Positions 51,020 through 60,668 are shown, counted from the stretch's first letter. The stretch is DNA of 64,000 nucleotides from Bradyrhizobium sp. CCBAU 53351 (GCF_015291745.1 NZ_CP030059.1:7033501-7097500); one strand, 5' to 3'. Notes: generated by a model from the sequence alone, not told the origin. Program-made: numbers and translations.

Positions 51020-52078
51020 ATGAAACAACTGCGTAACAACGTCATCCGCGCCGGGCTGGGAGCACTTTACTTCAGCGGGGCGCACCACCTCTTGCGCCCG
51101 CTTTTGTCGGGCGTCGGCGCTATTTTCATGCTGCACCACGTGCGGCCGGCCAGCGAGGCCGCGTTCCAGCCGAACCGGCATCTCGAGGTCACCCCCGAAT
51201 TCCTGCGCGCGACGCTGTGCCATTTGCGCTCCCGCGACATCGACATCGTCACCATGGACGAGCTGCATGAGCGGCTGGTGCAGGGCCGGTTCGACCGCCG
51301 CTTCGCCGCCTTCACCTTCGACGACGGCTATCGCGACAATCTGGACCATGCGCTGCCCGTGCTGCGCGAATTCAACGCACCGCTGACGGTCTATGTCGCG
51401 AGCGATTTTGCCGAAGGGACCGGACGGCTGTGGTGGGAGGCGCTGGAGGCCGTGATCGCCAAGGCCGAGCAGATCGACGTCAAGATCGGCCATTCCGCGC
51501 TGCGGCTCGATGCGACGACGCCCGCGGCCAAGCAGGCCGCGTACGACCGCCTGCACGACTGGCTGCGCGCGCTGCCGGGCGAGCATGACCTCAAGCGAGA
51601 GATCGAGGCGCTCTGCACGGCATACGGCGTCGACATGGCCGCGCTGTGCCGCAGCCTCTGCCTGTCCTGGACCGAGCTGAAGACATTTGCAGCCGATCCG
51701 CTGGTCACGATCGGCGCGCATAGCGTCAGCCATTGCAATCTCGCCAAGCAGGCGGAAGACATCGCCGCACAGGAGCTGGCCACCAGCCGCGCGCGGATCG
51801 AAGAGGCGCTCGAGCGCCCCGTGCTGCATCTCGCTTATCCCTATGGCGACCGCGAAGCCGCAGGCACGCGCGAATTCGGCCTGGCCGCGACGGCCGGCTT
51901 CAAGACCGCGGTGACGACGCGGCCCGGCATGCTGTTCGCCGAAAATGCCGGCCAGATGACGGCGCTGCCGCGCGTCTCGCTCAACGGCAACTACCAGGAC
52001 GCTCGCATCCTGCCGGTGCTGACCTCGGGCGCCGCGACCGCGATGTGGAACGGCTTCCGCCGGATCGCGGCGGCGTAG
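51020..52078 (+). CDS. Polysaccharide deacetylase (NodB-homology) protein
   Basis: A 352-residue carbohydrate-esterase-4 protein: ~the first motif FAAFTFDDGYRDNLDHALPV gives the Asp pair, IGAHSVSHCNLA the metal-binding His-x3-His, and HLAYPYGDREA the third motif. It deacetylates an N- or O-acetylated polysaccharide. It lacks a classical signal peptide, but has a hydrophobic N-terminal part (HHLLRPLLSGVGAIFML). Divergent from the OmpA-type gene. Confidence 0.9.
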   Translation: MKQLRNNVIRAGLGALYFSGAHHLLRPLLSGVGAIFMLHHVRPASEAAFQPNRHLEVTPEFLRATLCHLRSRDIDIVTMDELHERLVQGRFDRRFAAFTFDDGYRDNLDHALPVLREFNAPLTVYVASDFAEGTGRLWWEALEAVIAKAEQIDVKIGHSALRLDATTPAAKQAAYDRLHDWLRALPGEHDLKREIEALCTAYGVDMAALCRSLCLSWTELKTFAADPLVTIGAHSVSHCNLAKQAEDIAAQELATSRARIEEALERPVLHLAYPYGDREAAGTREFGLAATAGFKTAVTTRPGMLFAENAGQMTALPRVSLNGNYQDARILPVLTSGAATAMWNGFRRIAAA

Positions 52079-52098
52079 GCGCGCTCCAATCCCCCGCC

Positions 52099-52223
52099 GT
52101 CGTCCCTGCGAAAGCAGGGACCCATACCGCGGAATTTATCGATCTCGGTTGGTCGCAGTCCCGATCGACGAATCTTCGCCCAACTGCCCCTGGGGTTATG
52201 GGTCCCCGCGTACGCGGGACGAC
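52099..52223. repeat. Intergenic inverted repeat (GTCGTCCCTGCG type)
   Basis: GTCGTCCCTGCGAAAGCAGG, then GACCCATA at the left, and TATGGGTCCCCGCGTACGCG, then GGACGAC at the right are approximately complementary. It separates the deacetylase and SDR genes. Similar elements are frequent in Bradyrhizobium intergenic DNA. Confidence 0.65.
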
Positions 52224-52329
52224 ATCGAGAGAGTCGAAGCGCCTTTCCGCCACACTCGCATATCATCAGCCCCTTCCTTGACTCCCCTCTCCTCCCCGCC
52301 CAAAACAGCGCCAAACCAAGGGAGGCCTC

Positions 52330-53130
52330 ATGTTCAACGACCTGTTCTCGCTCAAAGGCCGCGTCGCGCTGGTGACCGGCGGCTCGCGCGGCATCGGCAA
52401 GATGATCGCGGCGGGATTTCTCAGCGCCGGCGCCGCAAAGGTCTACATCACCGCGCGCAAGGCCGGACCGTGCGAGGCGACCGCCAAGGAGCTCACCGCG
52501 CAATATGACGGCGAATGCATCGCGCTGCCGATCGACATCTCCACCATCGAAGGCTGCGACCGGCTCGCCTCCGAGATCATCAAGCTGGAGCCGAAGCTCG
52601 ACATCCTCGTCAACAATGCGGGCGCGGCCTGGGGCGCGGAATTCGACGAATTCCCCGAAAGCGGCTGGGACAAGGTGATGGACCTCAACGTCAAGTCGCT
52701 GTTCTTCCTGACCAAGGCGCTGGCGAAGCCGCTGCGCGCGGCCGCAAGCGCGGAACGTCCGGCGAAGGTGATCAATATTGCCTCGGTCGACGGCATCTTC
52801 GTCAATCCGAGCGAGACCTATTCCTACGCCGCCAGCAAGGCCGCGGTGATCCATTTAACGCGGCGCATGGCGACCAAGCTGATCAAGGACAATATCAACG
52901 TCACCGCGATCGCGCCGGGCGCCTTCAAGTCCGACATGAACCGCGCCGCGCGCGACCATTCCGACGAAGTCGCCAAGCGCATCCCGGCGCGGCGCATCGG
53001 AAGCGACGAGGACATGGCGGGGGTGGCGATCTATCTCGCCTCGCGCGCCGGCGATTACGTGGTCGGCAACACCATCGCGGTCGACGGCGGCGTGGTGTAT
53101 GCGAATGCGGGGCTGGAGATCGCTGGGTAG
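52330..53130 (+). CDS. SDR family oxidoreductase (RhlG-like)
   Basis: A 266-residue classical short-chain dehydrogenase: cofactor motif VTGGSRGIGK (about 15-24), NNAGAAWG (about 94-101), Ser in NIASVDGIF, and YSYAASKAA with the catalytic Tyr-x3-Lys. The Arg after ITAR suggests NADP(H). RhlG-like members reduce 3-oxoacyl chains; the substrate here is unknown. It converges on boxB, so is not in its operon. Confidence 0.92.
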   Translation: MFNDLFSLKGRVALVTGGSRGIGKMIAAGFLSAGAAKVYITARKAGPCEATAKELTAQYDGECIALPIDISTIEGCDRLASEIIKLEPKLDILVNNAGAAWGAEFDEFPESGWDKVMDLNVKSLFFLTKALAKPLRAAASAERPAKVINIASVDGIFVNPSETYSYAASKAAVIHLTRRMATKLIKDNINVTAIAPGAFKSDMNRAARDHSDEVAKRIPARRIGSDEDMAGVAIYLASRAGDYVVGNTIAVDGGVVYANAGLEIAG

Positions 53131-53138
53131 GCTTGACT

Positions 53139-53207
53139 GCGAATGGCGAGTAGCGAATGGCGAATAGACTATCGTTCTCTATTCGCTACTCGCCATTCAC
53201 CATTCGC
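53139..53207. repeat. Intergenic inverted repeat (gcgaatggcgagtagcg type)
   Basis: GCGAATGGCGAGTAGCGAAT and ATTCGCTACTCGCCATTCAC, then CATTCGC, form two arms of about 25 bases. The hairpin lies between the convergent SDR and boxB genes and can act as a shared terminator or processing site. Confidence 0.75.
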
Positions 53208-53213
53208 CGCTCC

Positions 53214-54665
53214 TCACGACTCGATCTTCACGTACTCGAAATCGCCCGGCTTGTTGTCGATGCCGACTTTCGGCGGCGAGATCCAGGAGGCGTACTTGCC
53301 TTGCTCGGTGACGGGCTGCATCAGCGAAGTGATGAAGTCGCCGTCGGCGGTCGATGGCAGCCACTCGTCCTTGCGCTTGGCCCAGGTGGCGTCGTCGATC
53401 AAAATGCCGTCGGGCGTCGCATGCACGTCCTTGAACTCGCCGATGTGGCGGTGGAAGGCGACGTTGGGCAGCTTGAGCTGGAACTGATACCCCGAGGTCG
53501 AGATCACCTTGTTCCAGCGCAGCATGCCCTTGACGCAGTCCTGGCTGTAATCGTCGCGCAGGCGCATGTTGAGCGCGGTCAGCGCGGGCTCGTCGACCAG
53601 CTTGATCTCGCCGTTGATCAGCTTGAGCACCGGATAGGTTGAGTTCTTGAGCTGATGATCGTCCTCGATCTGGGTCTCGTGATAGCGGCCCTTGATGCCG
53701 GCGTTGAAGGCGTTGGCCGCGTTGGTCGAGACTTCCGAGCCGAAGAGATCGAGTGACAGCGTGTAGTGCAGGTTCAGCTTCTTCTGGATGGTCGGCAGGT
53801 CAATCACCCCGAGCGCGCGCACTTTCGCGATGTCGGTGGGATCGGTGATGCCGGCCTCGCGCATCGCGTCGCAAGTGCGCTGCACGACGCGGGTGATACC
53901 GGTCTCGCCGACGAACATGTGGTGCGCTTCCTCGGTCAGCATGAAGCGGCAGGTGCGCGACAGCGGATCGAAGCCGGACTGCGCCAGCGAGTGCAGCTGC
54001 ATCTTGCCGTCGCGGTCGGTGAAGTAGGTGAACATGAAGAAGGACAGCCAGTCCGGCGTCGCCTCGTTGAAGGCGCCCAGCATGCGCGGCGCGTCGGCGT
54101 CGCCGGAGCGGCGACGCAGGAGATCATCGGCTTCTTCGCGGCCGTCGCGGCCGAAATATTTCTGCAGCAGATAGACCATCGCCCAGAGATGGCGGCCTTC
54201 CTCGACGTTCACCTGGAACAGATTGCGCATGTCGTAGAGCGAGGGCGCGGTCTTGCCGAGATGGCGCTGCTGCTCGACCGAAGCCGGCTCGGTGTCGCCC
54301 TGGATCACGATCAGGCGGCGCAGCATGGCGCGATGCTCGCCCGGGACTTCCTGCCAGGCCGGCTCGCCATAATGCTCGCCGAAGGGAACGACGCGGTTCT
54401 CTTCCTGCGGCGCAAGCAGAATGCCCCAGCGATATTCGGGCATGCGGACATAGTCGAACTTGGCCCAGCCGCGCGGATCGACCGAATACGCGGTGCGCAA
54501 ATAAACCAGCGATTCCTGGAAGCCTTCCGGCCCCATGTCGCTCCACCAGTCCATGTAGCCGGGATGCCAGCCTTCCAGCGCTTTGAGCACCTGGCGGTCT
54601 TCGGCGAGATTGACGTTGTTGGGAATCTTGGTCGAGTAGTCGACGTTCATGATGTTCATGTTCAT
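53214..54665 (-). CDS. boxB: Benzoyl-CoA 2,3-epoxidase subunit BoxB
   Basis: A 483-residue diiron protein: the iron ligands lie in QVNVEEGRHLWAMVYLL and MLTEEAHHMFVGETG, with an additional Glu upstream. It makes the 2,3-epoxide of benzoyl-CoA together with the reductase BoxA. GGAG lies 8-11 bases before ATG 54665. It follows boxC by 149 bases, with an intergenic repeat between. The reductase boxA is not adjacent. Confidence 0.96.
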   Translation of the reverse strand: MNMNIMNVDYSTKIPNNVNLAEDRQVLKALEGWHPGYMDWWSDMGPEGFQESLVYLRTAYSVDPRGWAKFDYVRMPEYRWGILLAPQEENRVVPFGEHYGEPAWQEVPGEHRAMLRRLIVIQGDTEPASVEQQRHLGKTAPSLYDMRNLFQVNVEEGRHLWAMVYLLQKYFGRDGREEADDLLRRRSGDADAPRMLGAFNEATPDWLSFFMFTYFTDRDGKMQLHSLAQSGFDPLSRTCRFMLTEEAHHMFVGETGITRVVQRTCDAMREAGITDPTDIAKVRALGVIDLPTIQKKLNLHYTLSLDLFGSEVSTNAANAFNAGIKGRYHETQIEDDHQLKNSTYPVLKLINGEIKLVDEPALTALNMRLRDDYSQDCVKGMLRWNKVISTSGYQFQLKLPNVAFHRHIGEFKDVHATPDGILIDDATWAKRKDEWLPSTADGDFITSLMQPVTEQGKYASWISPPKVGIDNKPGDFEYVKIES

Positions 54666-54688
54666 GGCCGTGCTCCTTGATCGGTCTC

Positions 54689-54808
54689 GTGCCCCGGACG
54701 CAGTGCGGCGCGAAGTGCCGCACTGCTGAGCCGGGACCTATTGTCTGGTCCGTCTGGGTCCCGGTTGTGCGCAGCGTCACTTTGTGCCGCAGCGCGCCCG
54801 GGACACGA
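54689..54808. repeat. Intergenic repeat (tgccccggacgcag / cgggacacga type)
   Basis: It begins cgtgccccggacgcagtgcg and ends gcgcgcccgggacacga, and resembles 43024-43138 in order and ends. It lies between boxC and boxB and could affect the ratio of the two proteins. Confidence 0.65.
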
Positions 54809-54814
54809 AGGTGG

Positions 54815-56503
54815 TTACACTCGCGTCATATCGAATTTCGGCTTCTGGCCGCTGCCGTAGCGACGCAGCGCGCCTTCCTCGCCGACCGCGTTGGGGCGCT
54901 GGAAGATCCAGTTCTGCCACGCCGTGAGGCGCGCGAAGATCTTTGATTCCATAGTCTCGGGACCGACGAAGCGCAGGCTCGCTTCCATGCCGGTGAGGCT
55001 GTCGGGCGAGAAGCTGGCGCGCTCCTCCAGGAACACGCGGACCTCGTCGTCCCAGTCGATGTCGTCGAGCGCGAAGGTGACGAGGCCGAGCTCCTCGGCC
55101 TGTTCGGCGTCGAGGCTGGTGCCGAGCGTGGCTTCCGCGCGCTCGACGTCGGAGGGATCGGCCTGGAAGCGCGATTGCAGCCGCGTCAGGCCATGGCTCA
55201 TCGGATAGGGGCCGAAATTCATCGCGGAGAGCTCGATCGACGGCGGCGGACGGTTGTCGCCCTGGCGCGTGCCGATCAGCATGTAGGAGCGGTCGGCGGC
55301 GAAGACGAGCTCGGCGAGCGTGCCGGCAAAGCAGGAGCCCGGCTCGACCAGCGTCACCAGCGTGCGCGAGGTGACGTCGATGCGCTTGAGCACGCGCTTC
55401 CAGTAGTGCCTGATCTCGTTGACCAGCCAGTGCGCCTTGTTGGCTTCGAGGAAGGCATCGGCTGCGAGCACATGAGCGCGATCGCCATGGCTCTTGAACA
55501 CCAGCATGGCGATCTCTAGCTCGTTGATGCGCAGATGCAGGATGGCATCGTCGAGCTCGCGCGCCACTTGCAGCGGCCAGAACGAGGCGTCCTGCGCCAT
55601 CATGCCGTCGATGTCGGCGGGCGGCGCAGCTTCGGGGGCCTTGATCGAGATGGTAGCGATGCGGGCGGCGCGGTCGATGTCGACGGTGACGAAGCCGTAA
55701 CGGATGCTGTTTTCGTCGATGACGCGCTTGAGCGGCGTCAACGCGATACCCTTGCCGCTGCCCTTGCGCTTCGATTGGCCTGCGAACTCCCTGGCGCGCT
55801 CGGCGATCCTGGCCTCGAGCTTGGAGTTCGGCGCGATCTCGTCGACGAGCCGCCATTGCACGGCGCGCTTGCCCTTCACGCCTTCCTCGATGGTGCAGAA
55901 GAAGTCGGCGTGGTCGCGGCGCACCTTGCGCTTGTCGACGACGCGGGTGAGACCGCCGGTGCCCGGCAGCACCGCGAGCAGCGGCACCTCGGGCAGCGCG
56001 ACGGCAGAGGCGCCGTCGTCGGCGAGAATGATGTGGTCGGTCGCGAGCGCCAGCTCATAGCCGCCACCGGCGGCGGAGCCGTTCACCACGGTGATGAAGC
56101 GCTGGCCGGAATTCTCGGACGAATCTTCCATGCCGTTGCGGGTCTCGTTGGTGAACTTGCAGAAGTTCACCTTGTGGGCATGCGTGGAGCCCGCGAGCAT
56201 GCGGATGTTGGCGCCAGCGCAGAACACGCGGTTCTTGGCCGAGCGCATCACCACGACCTTCACCTCGGGATGCTCGAAGCGCAGGCGCTGGACCACGTCC
56301 GCCAGTTCGATGTCGACGCCGAGGTCATAAGAGTTGAGCTTGAGCAGATAGCCTTCGAACAGGCCGCCATTCTCGTCGACGTCCATGGTCAGCGTCGCGA
56401 CGTCGCCATCGACCGCCAGCTTCCAGTGCTTGTAGCGGGACGGTTCGGTCTGGAAATCGATGAATGTCGCGCCGCCTGCGAGGCGCCGATCTTCCCCGGC
56501 CAT
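54815..56503 (-). CDS. boxC: Benzoyl-CoA-dihydrodiol lyase (2,3-epoxybenzoyl-CoA dihydrolase) BoxC
   Basis: A 562-residue crotonase-fold enzyme that opens the 2,3-epoxybenzoyl-CoA ring. Visible: CAGANIRMLAGSTHAHKVNF (oxyanion region), NGSAAGGGYELALATDHIIL, LPEVPLLAVLPGTGGLTRVV (catalytic glutamate area) and a second crotonase-like half (LVEPGSCFAGTLAELVFAAD). Length fits the family. A BoxR-type operator lies 44-61 bases before the start. Confidence 0.96.
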   Translation of the reverse strand: MAGEDRRLAGGATFIDFQTEPSRYKHWKLAVDGDVATLTMDVDENGGLFEGYLLKLNSYDLGVDIELADVVQRLRFEHPEVKVVVMRSAKNRVFCAGANIRMLAGSTHAHKVNFCKFTNETRNGMEDSSENSGQRFITVVNGSAAGGGYELALATDHIILADDGASAVALPEVPLLAVLPGTGGLTRVVDKRKVRRDHADFFCTIEEGVKGKRAVQWRLVDEIAPNSKLEARIAERAREFAGQSKRKGSGKGIALTPLKRVIDENSIRYGFVTVDIDRAARIATISIKAPEAAPPADIDGMMAQDASFWPLQVARELDDAILHLRINELEIAMLVFKSHGDRAHVLAADAFLEANKAHWLVNEIRHYWKRVLKRIDVTSRTLVTLVEPGSCFAGTLAELVFAADRSYMLIGTRQGDNRPPPSIELSAMNFGPYPMSHGLTRLQSRFQADPSDVERAEATLGTSLDAEQAEELGLVTFALDDIDWDDEVRVFLEERASFSPDSLTGMEASLRFVGPETMESKIFARLTAWQNWIFQRPNAVGEEGALRRYGSGQKPKFDMTRV

Positions 56504-56546
56504 GGGTCATCCCTGAGCTTGATTATGCATTTTCGCTGTAGCGTTA

Positions 56547-56564
56547 GATGCACAATAGTGCATC
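56547..56564. promoter_or_regulatory. BoxR/BzdR-type operator
   Basis: GATGCACAATAGTGCATC is a palindrome holding TGCA (56549-56552), six bases and TGCA (56559-56562). BzdR and BoxR bind TGCA-N6-TGCA sites. A further TGCA at 56525-56528 and one near 56601 lie in the same region. It should control the boxC-boxB transcript with benzoyl-CoA as inducer. Confidence 0.75.
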
Positions 56565-56621
56565 TTTTCGGTCGCGTCTAGCCCTTAACGGGGCTCACAT
56601 GCATTTTGTTTCATGGAGGGT

Positions 56622-57146
56622 TTAAGACCGCACGGTCGCTCCGAGTGCGATCCAATCCGCCTTGGAGAGGTTCGGACGGTCGAGCTTGGCTGCCAGCTGC
56701 GCGATCAGGGCCACGACCGGAAAACTCTCGACGAAGCCGTCGCCGCCCGTGGCCGCCTTGCGCGAGTTCAAGCTGCGCAGCTCCGCCAGCGCATCGCCGA
56801 ACAAGCGCGCCGCCGAACGCGACTTCTGCATGCGCAGCCGCAAATTCGCGTTCGCGATGTGGATGCAGGCGCGCAGCAGAACGCGCTCGCGGCCGCCTTG
56901 GGGCGCCGCGGCCCACACCGCCTCGAGCACCTCCTGCGCCTCCCAGAAATAGCCGCGGTCGTTGAGCGCGAGGCCGTAGCGCAGCGCCGGATGCCGCGCC
57001 GGCACGTGGCCGCGGAAGGCCGACGGCACCAGCGCCTTGGCCATGTCCAGCGTCTCGGAATCGGCATCGGACGCGCCGGTCTCGCCCGGCACATGGGCCC
57101 ATTGCGGCCATGGCAACGGACCGCTCACATGTGAAGGCACATTCAT
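56622..57146 (-). CDS. DUF309 domain protein
   Basis: A 174-residue helical protein with the DUF309 signature (ALRYGLALNDRGYFWEAQEV, LEAVWAAAPQGGRERVLLRA, HIANANLRLRMQKSRSAARL). The function is unknown. It sits between the hydrolase and boxC on the same strand in the benzoate cluster, so it may be co-transcribed with the upstream genes. It starts 18 bases after the hydrolase stop. Confidence 0.8.
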   Translation of the reverse strand: MNVPSHVSGPLPWPQWAHVPGETGASDADSETLDMAKALVPSAFRGHVPARHPALRYGLALNDRGYFWEAQEVLEAVWAAAPQGGRERVLLRACIHIANANLRLRMQKSRSAARLFGDALAELRSLNSRKAATGGDGFVESFPVVALIAQLAAKLDRPNLSKADWIALGATVRS

Positions 57147-57164
57147 GGATGTGCCTCCGCATGG

Positions 57165-57983
57165 TCATGCGGCGTGCACCTGAAGTCCCTGATCGTCGCG
57201 CAGGGCCGCTCTTGCAAATTGCTCAATCGCGTCAAGCGTCGCCCCCGGCGCTTCACGATGCGGGGAATGGCCCGCCTCTGAAATGACTTTAATATCGACC
57301 GGACAATAGCACTCTTCCCGGGCGATTTCGAGCTGGCGCAATGTCCCATATTGGTCGTTCGCGCCCTGCAGGATCAGGACGGGGACGCGGATATAGGCGA
57401 GGTATTCGGAGATGTCCCAGTCGCGGAATTTTGGATCGAGCCAGGCGCCGTTCCAGCCGTAGAAGGCGTTGTCGACGTCCTGGTGCCAGCGCGCCAGTTT
57501 CGCCCTGAGGTCGGCGGTCTCGAACGTCGTCTTGATCGCCGCGATGGATGTCACCGAGACGTCCTCGACGATGAAATGCGGTGCGATCAGCGCAACGCCC
57601 TGAAGGCGGTGATCCTGGTGTGAACCGGCATAGATCGCCGCGATCGAGGCGCCGTCGGAATGGCCGAGCAGAAGGCCGCGCTTGAAGCCGATTGCGTCGA
57701 GCACTTTCGGCAACACGTCGAGCGCCTCGCGCTGCATGTAATCGAGCGGCCGCGGCAGCGTGACTGGACTCGACTGGCCGTAGCCCGCGCGCGAATAGGC
57801 GAAGATGCCGGCGCCGGTGGCTTGCTGAAGTCTTTCCGGGAAATCGCCCCAGAGCCCGACCGAGCCGAGGCCTTCATGCAGCATGACAATGGTGGGTGCA
57901 TCCGCGGCTTGCGGCGCGAGCCATTTGCATTCGAGGCTGGCGCCGTCGATGCTGAGGAAGCCGGTGGGGGAAAGATTGGTCAT
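57165..57983 (-). CDS. Alpha/beta hydrolase of the benzoate cluster
   Basis: A 272-residue alpha/beta hydrolase: oxyanion region MLHEGLGSVGLWGDF, nucleophile elbow LLGHSDGASIAA (Ser), Asp in LQGANDQYG and His in SEAGHSPHREAPG. In box clusters such hydrolases are thought to act as thioesterases or ring-product hydrolases; the reaction is not proven. ATG 57983 is chosen with GAGTGACG nearby. Confidence 0.88.
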   Translation of the reverse strand: MTNLSPTGFLSIDGASLECKWLAPQAADAPTIVMLHEGLGSVGLWGDFPERLQQATGAGIFAYSRAGYGQSSPVTLPRPLDYMQREALDVLPKVLDAIGFKRGLLLGHSDGASIAAIYAGSHQDHRLQGVALIAPHFIVEDVSVTSIAAIKTTFETADLRAKLARWHQDVDNAFYGWNGAWLDPKFRDWDISEYLAYIRVPVLILQGANDQYGTLRQLEIAREECYCPVDIKVISEAGHSPHREAPGATLDAIEQFARAALRDDQGLQVHAA

Positions 57984-58079
57984 GGCGTCACTCTTCTTCG
58001 CAATGAGCAGAAGGCGCTTTCCGCGCACTCAGTCGTCCAGCGGAGTTTGCGGTGGCCGCCCGACATGGCATCTGCGATT

Positions 58080-59621
58080 TCAATTTGCCCCTTCGCGCAG
58101 CTTGAACCGCTGGATCTTGCCCGTCGCCGTCTTCGGCAAGGACTCCACCACGTCGATCCAGCGCGGATATTTCCAGGGGCCGATCTTCTGCTTGACGTGC
58201 TCCTTGAGCATCTCCTGCAGCTCCGCCGTCGGCGCTCCGGGGCGGAGCACGACGAAGGCTTTCGGCTTCAACAGGCCTTCCGGATCGGCTTCCGGCACCA
58301 CAGCCGCTTCCAGCACGGCGGGATGGGTGATCAGCGCGCTCTCGACCTCGAACGGCGAGACCCAGATGCCGGAGACCTTGAACATGTCGTCGGCACGGCC
58401 ACAGAAGGTGTAGCGGCCGTCGGCGTCGCGGACATATTTGTCGCCGGTGCGGGTCCAGGGTCCCTCGAACGTACGCCGGCTCTTGTGGCGCTGATTCCAG
58501 TAGCCCTCGCCAGCGGAGGGCGCGTCGACCAGGAGCTCGCCGACCTCGCCGTCGGCGACGTTCTGCCCGGCTTCATTGACCAGCCGCACCGCATAGCCCG
58601 GCACCGGCTTGCCCGAGGAGCCGTATTTGATGTCGCCGGGCGCGTTCGAGAGAAAGATGTGCAAGAGCTCGGTCGAGCCGACACCGTCGAGAATGTCGAC
58701 GCCGAAGCGCTTCTTCCAGCTGTGGCCGACCGATTCCGGCAGCGCCTCGCCGGCGGAGGTGCAGATGCGCAGCGCCTTGCCGCCACGCTCGCTCTTCATG
58801 GTCTCGTCGTTGAGCATCGCCGCGAACAAGGTCGGCACGCCGTAGAAGATCGAGGGGTTGTAGCGGTTCATCAGATCAAACATGCGCGCCGGCGTCGGCC
58901 GCTCGCTGTTGAGGATCACGCTGGCGCCGACCGACATCGGGAAGGTCAGCGCATTGCCGAGCCCATAGGCGAAGAACAACTTCGCCGCGGAGAGGCACAC
59001 GTCGCTCTCGCGGATGCCGAGCACCTGTTTTGCGTAGGTGTCGGCAGTGGCCTGCAGATTGGAATGGATGTGGCGCACGCCCTTGGGCATGCCGGTCGAG
59101 CCCGACGAGTAGAGCCAGAATGCCGGCTCGTCCGGATGGGTCGCGGCCGTGGTGAACTGATCGCTCTCGCCCGCGATCTCTTCCGCGAGCTGCTTGTGGC
59201 CGTTCTGCTTGGCGCCGGAGACCACGACATGCTCGAGATCGGGCATGCGGCCGACCACGTCCTTGATGACGGGGTAGAGCGCCTCGGAGACGAACAGCAC
59301 GCGGGCGCGGCAGTCGGCGAGGATGTAGGCGTATTGGTCCGCCGTCAGCAGCGTGTTCAGCGGCACCGGCACGATGCCGGCGCGGATCGCACCCAGGAAC
59401 ACGACCGGAAAGTCGACCGTATCCAGCATGATCATCGCCACGCGCTCCTCGCGGCGGACGCCGAGCCGGCGCAGCATGTTGGCGGCGCGGCAGGTCTGCT
59501 GCTGGAGCTCGCCATAGGTGAGCCGCGAGACGGTGTCGTCGAAGGCCAGCTTGTCGCCCCGGCCTTCGGCGACGTTACGGTCGAGCAGCCAGGTCACCGC
59601 GTTGTAGGATCCCTCGCTCAC
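58080..59621 (-). CDS. bclA: Benzoate-CoA ligase
   Basis: A 513-residue acyl-CoA synthetase of the ANL family. Motif I YSSGSTGMPKGVRH (about 169-182), the acid motif GVGSTELLH, hinge motif CGRADDMFKVSG and Lys in PKTATGKIQRFKL. It activates benzoate with ATP and CoA, the first step of the box pathway. It is the first gene of the minus-strand cluster and is divergent from boxR with a 136-bp gap. Confidence 0.95.
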   Translation of the reverse strand: MSEGSYNAVTWLLDRNVAEGRGDKLAFDDTVSRLTYGELQQQTCRAANMLRRLGVRREERVAMIMLDTVDFPVVFLGAIRAGIVPVPLNTLLTADQYAYILADCRARVLFVSEALYPVIKDVVGRMPDLEHVVVSGAKQNGHKQLAEEIAGESDQFTTAATHPDEPAFWLYSSGSTGMPKGVRHIHSNLQATADTYAKQVLGIRESDVCLSAAKLFFAYGLGNALTFPMSVGASVILNSERPTPARMFDLMNRYNPSIFYGVPTLFAAMLNDETMKSERGGKALRICTSAGEALPESVGHSWKKRFGVDILDGVGSTELLHIFLSNAPGDIKYGSSGKPVPGYAVRLVNEAGQNVADGEVGELLVDAPSAGEGYWNQRHKSRRTFEGPWTRTGDKYVRDADGRYTFCGRADDMFKVSGIWVSPFEVESALITHPAVLEAAVVPEADPEGLLKPKAFVVLRPGAPTAELQEMLKEHVKQKIGPWKYPRWIDVVESLPKTATGKIQRFKLREGAN

Positions 59622-59757
59622 GGACTTCTCCCCCGAATTTAGAATTATAATTCATAGAAAGACACCGCGGCGGCTTGCTGTCAATGCTAGCAGGCATTAT
59701 GTTTCATTAAATTGCGCCGCAGGACAACCTTCAAAAGACACCTTTTAAAGAAGGCTC

Positions 59758-60666
59758 ATGACCGACAGTCCCGACGCCGAATCCCGCTTCCTCGAACAAC
59801 TCGGCCAGCGCGTGCGCACCATGCGCGCGTTGCGCGGCATGTCGCGCAAGGTGCTCGCCAAGGTATCAGGAATCTCGGAGCGCTACATCGCGCAGCTCGA
59901 AAGCGGCAAGGGCAATGTCTCGATCGTGCTGCTGCGCCGCGTCTCCGACGCGATGGGCGCGCATCTCGAAGACCTGCTGCCGTCAGTCGATCCGACGCCG
60001 GACTGGCAGATGTTTCGCGATCTCCTGCGCAAGGCGACGCCGGCGCAGATCGCGCAGGCGAAAGATTTGCTCGCAGGCGGCAGCGCAACCGCGCCGCGCC
60101 GCGCGCCGTTCTGCGGCATCGCGCTGATCGGCCTGCGCGGCGCCGGCAAGTCGACGCTCGGACGGATGCTGGCGAAGAAGGTCGGCTGGAGTTTTGTGGA
60201 GCTCAACAAGGAGGTCGAGCAGCAGAACGGCCTCTCGGTCGCCGAGATCATCGCGCTGTACGGCCAGGAAGGCTTTCGCCGCATGGAGCAGGCGGCGCTG
60301 CAGCAGCTGCTGGCGCGCAACGAGCTGATGGTGCTGGCGACCGGTGGCGGCATCGTCTCGGAGCCCCTGACCTTCGACCAGATCCTGACCTCGTTCTACA
60401 CGATCTGGCTCAAGGCCGAGCCCGAAGAGCACATGGCCCGCGTCCGCCGCCAGGGCGATCTGCGTCCGATGGCGGATGATCGCTCCGCCATGGCCGAGCT
60501 GCGCAACATCTTGCTCAGCCGCGAGCCGCTGTATTCGCGAGCGACGGCGGTGGTGGATACGGCGGGGCTTTCCGTCGATGCGGCCGCAGCGCGGCTGATC
60601 GATGCGGTGCGGCCGGTGCTGCAAAACGAAGCCCGCAGCTTCGGCCTGCGGAGTGTGGCGCTGTAG
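59758..60666 (+). CDS. boxR: BoxR: XRE regulator fused to shikimate-kinase-like domain
   Basis: A 302-residue protein with an N-terminal XRE HTH (about 10-75; MRALRGMSRKVLAKVSGISE, RYIAQLESGKGN) and a C-terminal shikimate-kinase-like domain (about 115-290) with P-loop ALIGLRGAGKSTLGRML and VLATGGGIV. This fusion is typical of BoxR/BzdR, repressors released by benzoyl-CoA. It should bind the TGCA-N6-TGCA site before boxC. A globin gene follows 2 bases after the stop. Confidence 0.94.
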   Translation: MTDSPDAESRFLEQLGQRVRTMRALRGMSRKVLAKVSGISERYIAQLESGKGNVSIVLLRRVSDAMGAHLEDLLPSVDPTPDWQMFRDLLRKATPAQIAQAKDLLAGGSATAPRRAPFCGIALIGLRGAGKSTLGRMLAKKVGWSFVELNKEVEQQNGLSVAEIIALYGQEGFRRMEQAALQQLLARNELMVLATGGGIVSEPLTFDQILTSFYTIWLKAEPEEHMARVRRQGDLRPMADDRSAMAELRNILLSREPLYSRATAVVDTAGLSVDAAAARLIDAVRPVLQNEARSFGLRSVAL

Positions 60667-60668
60667 AA

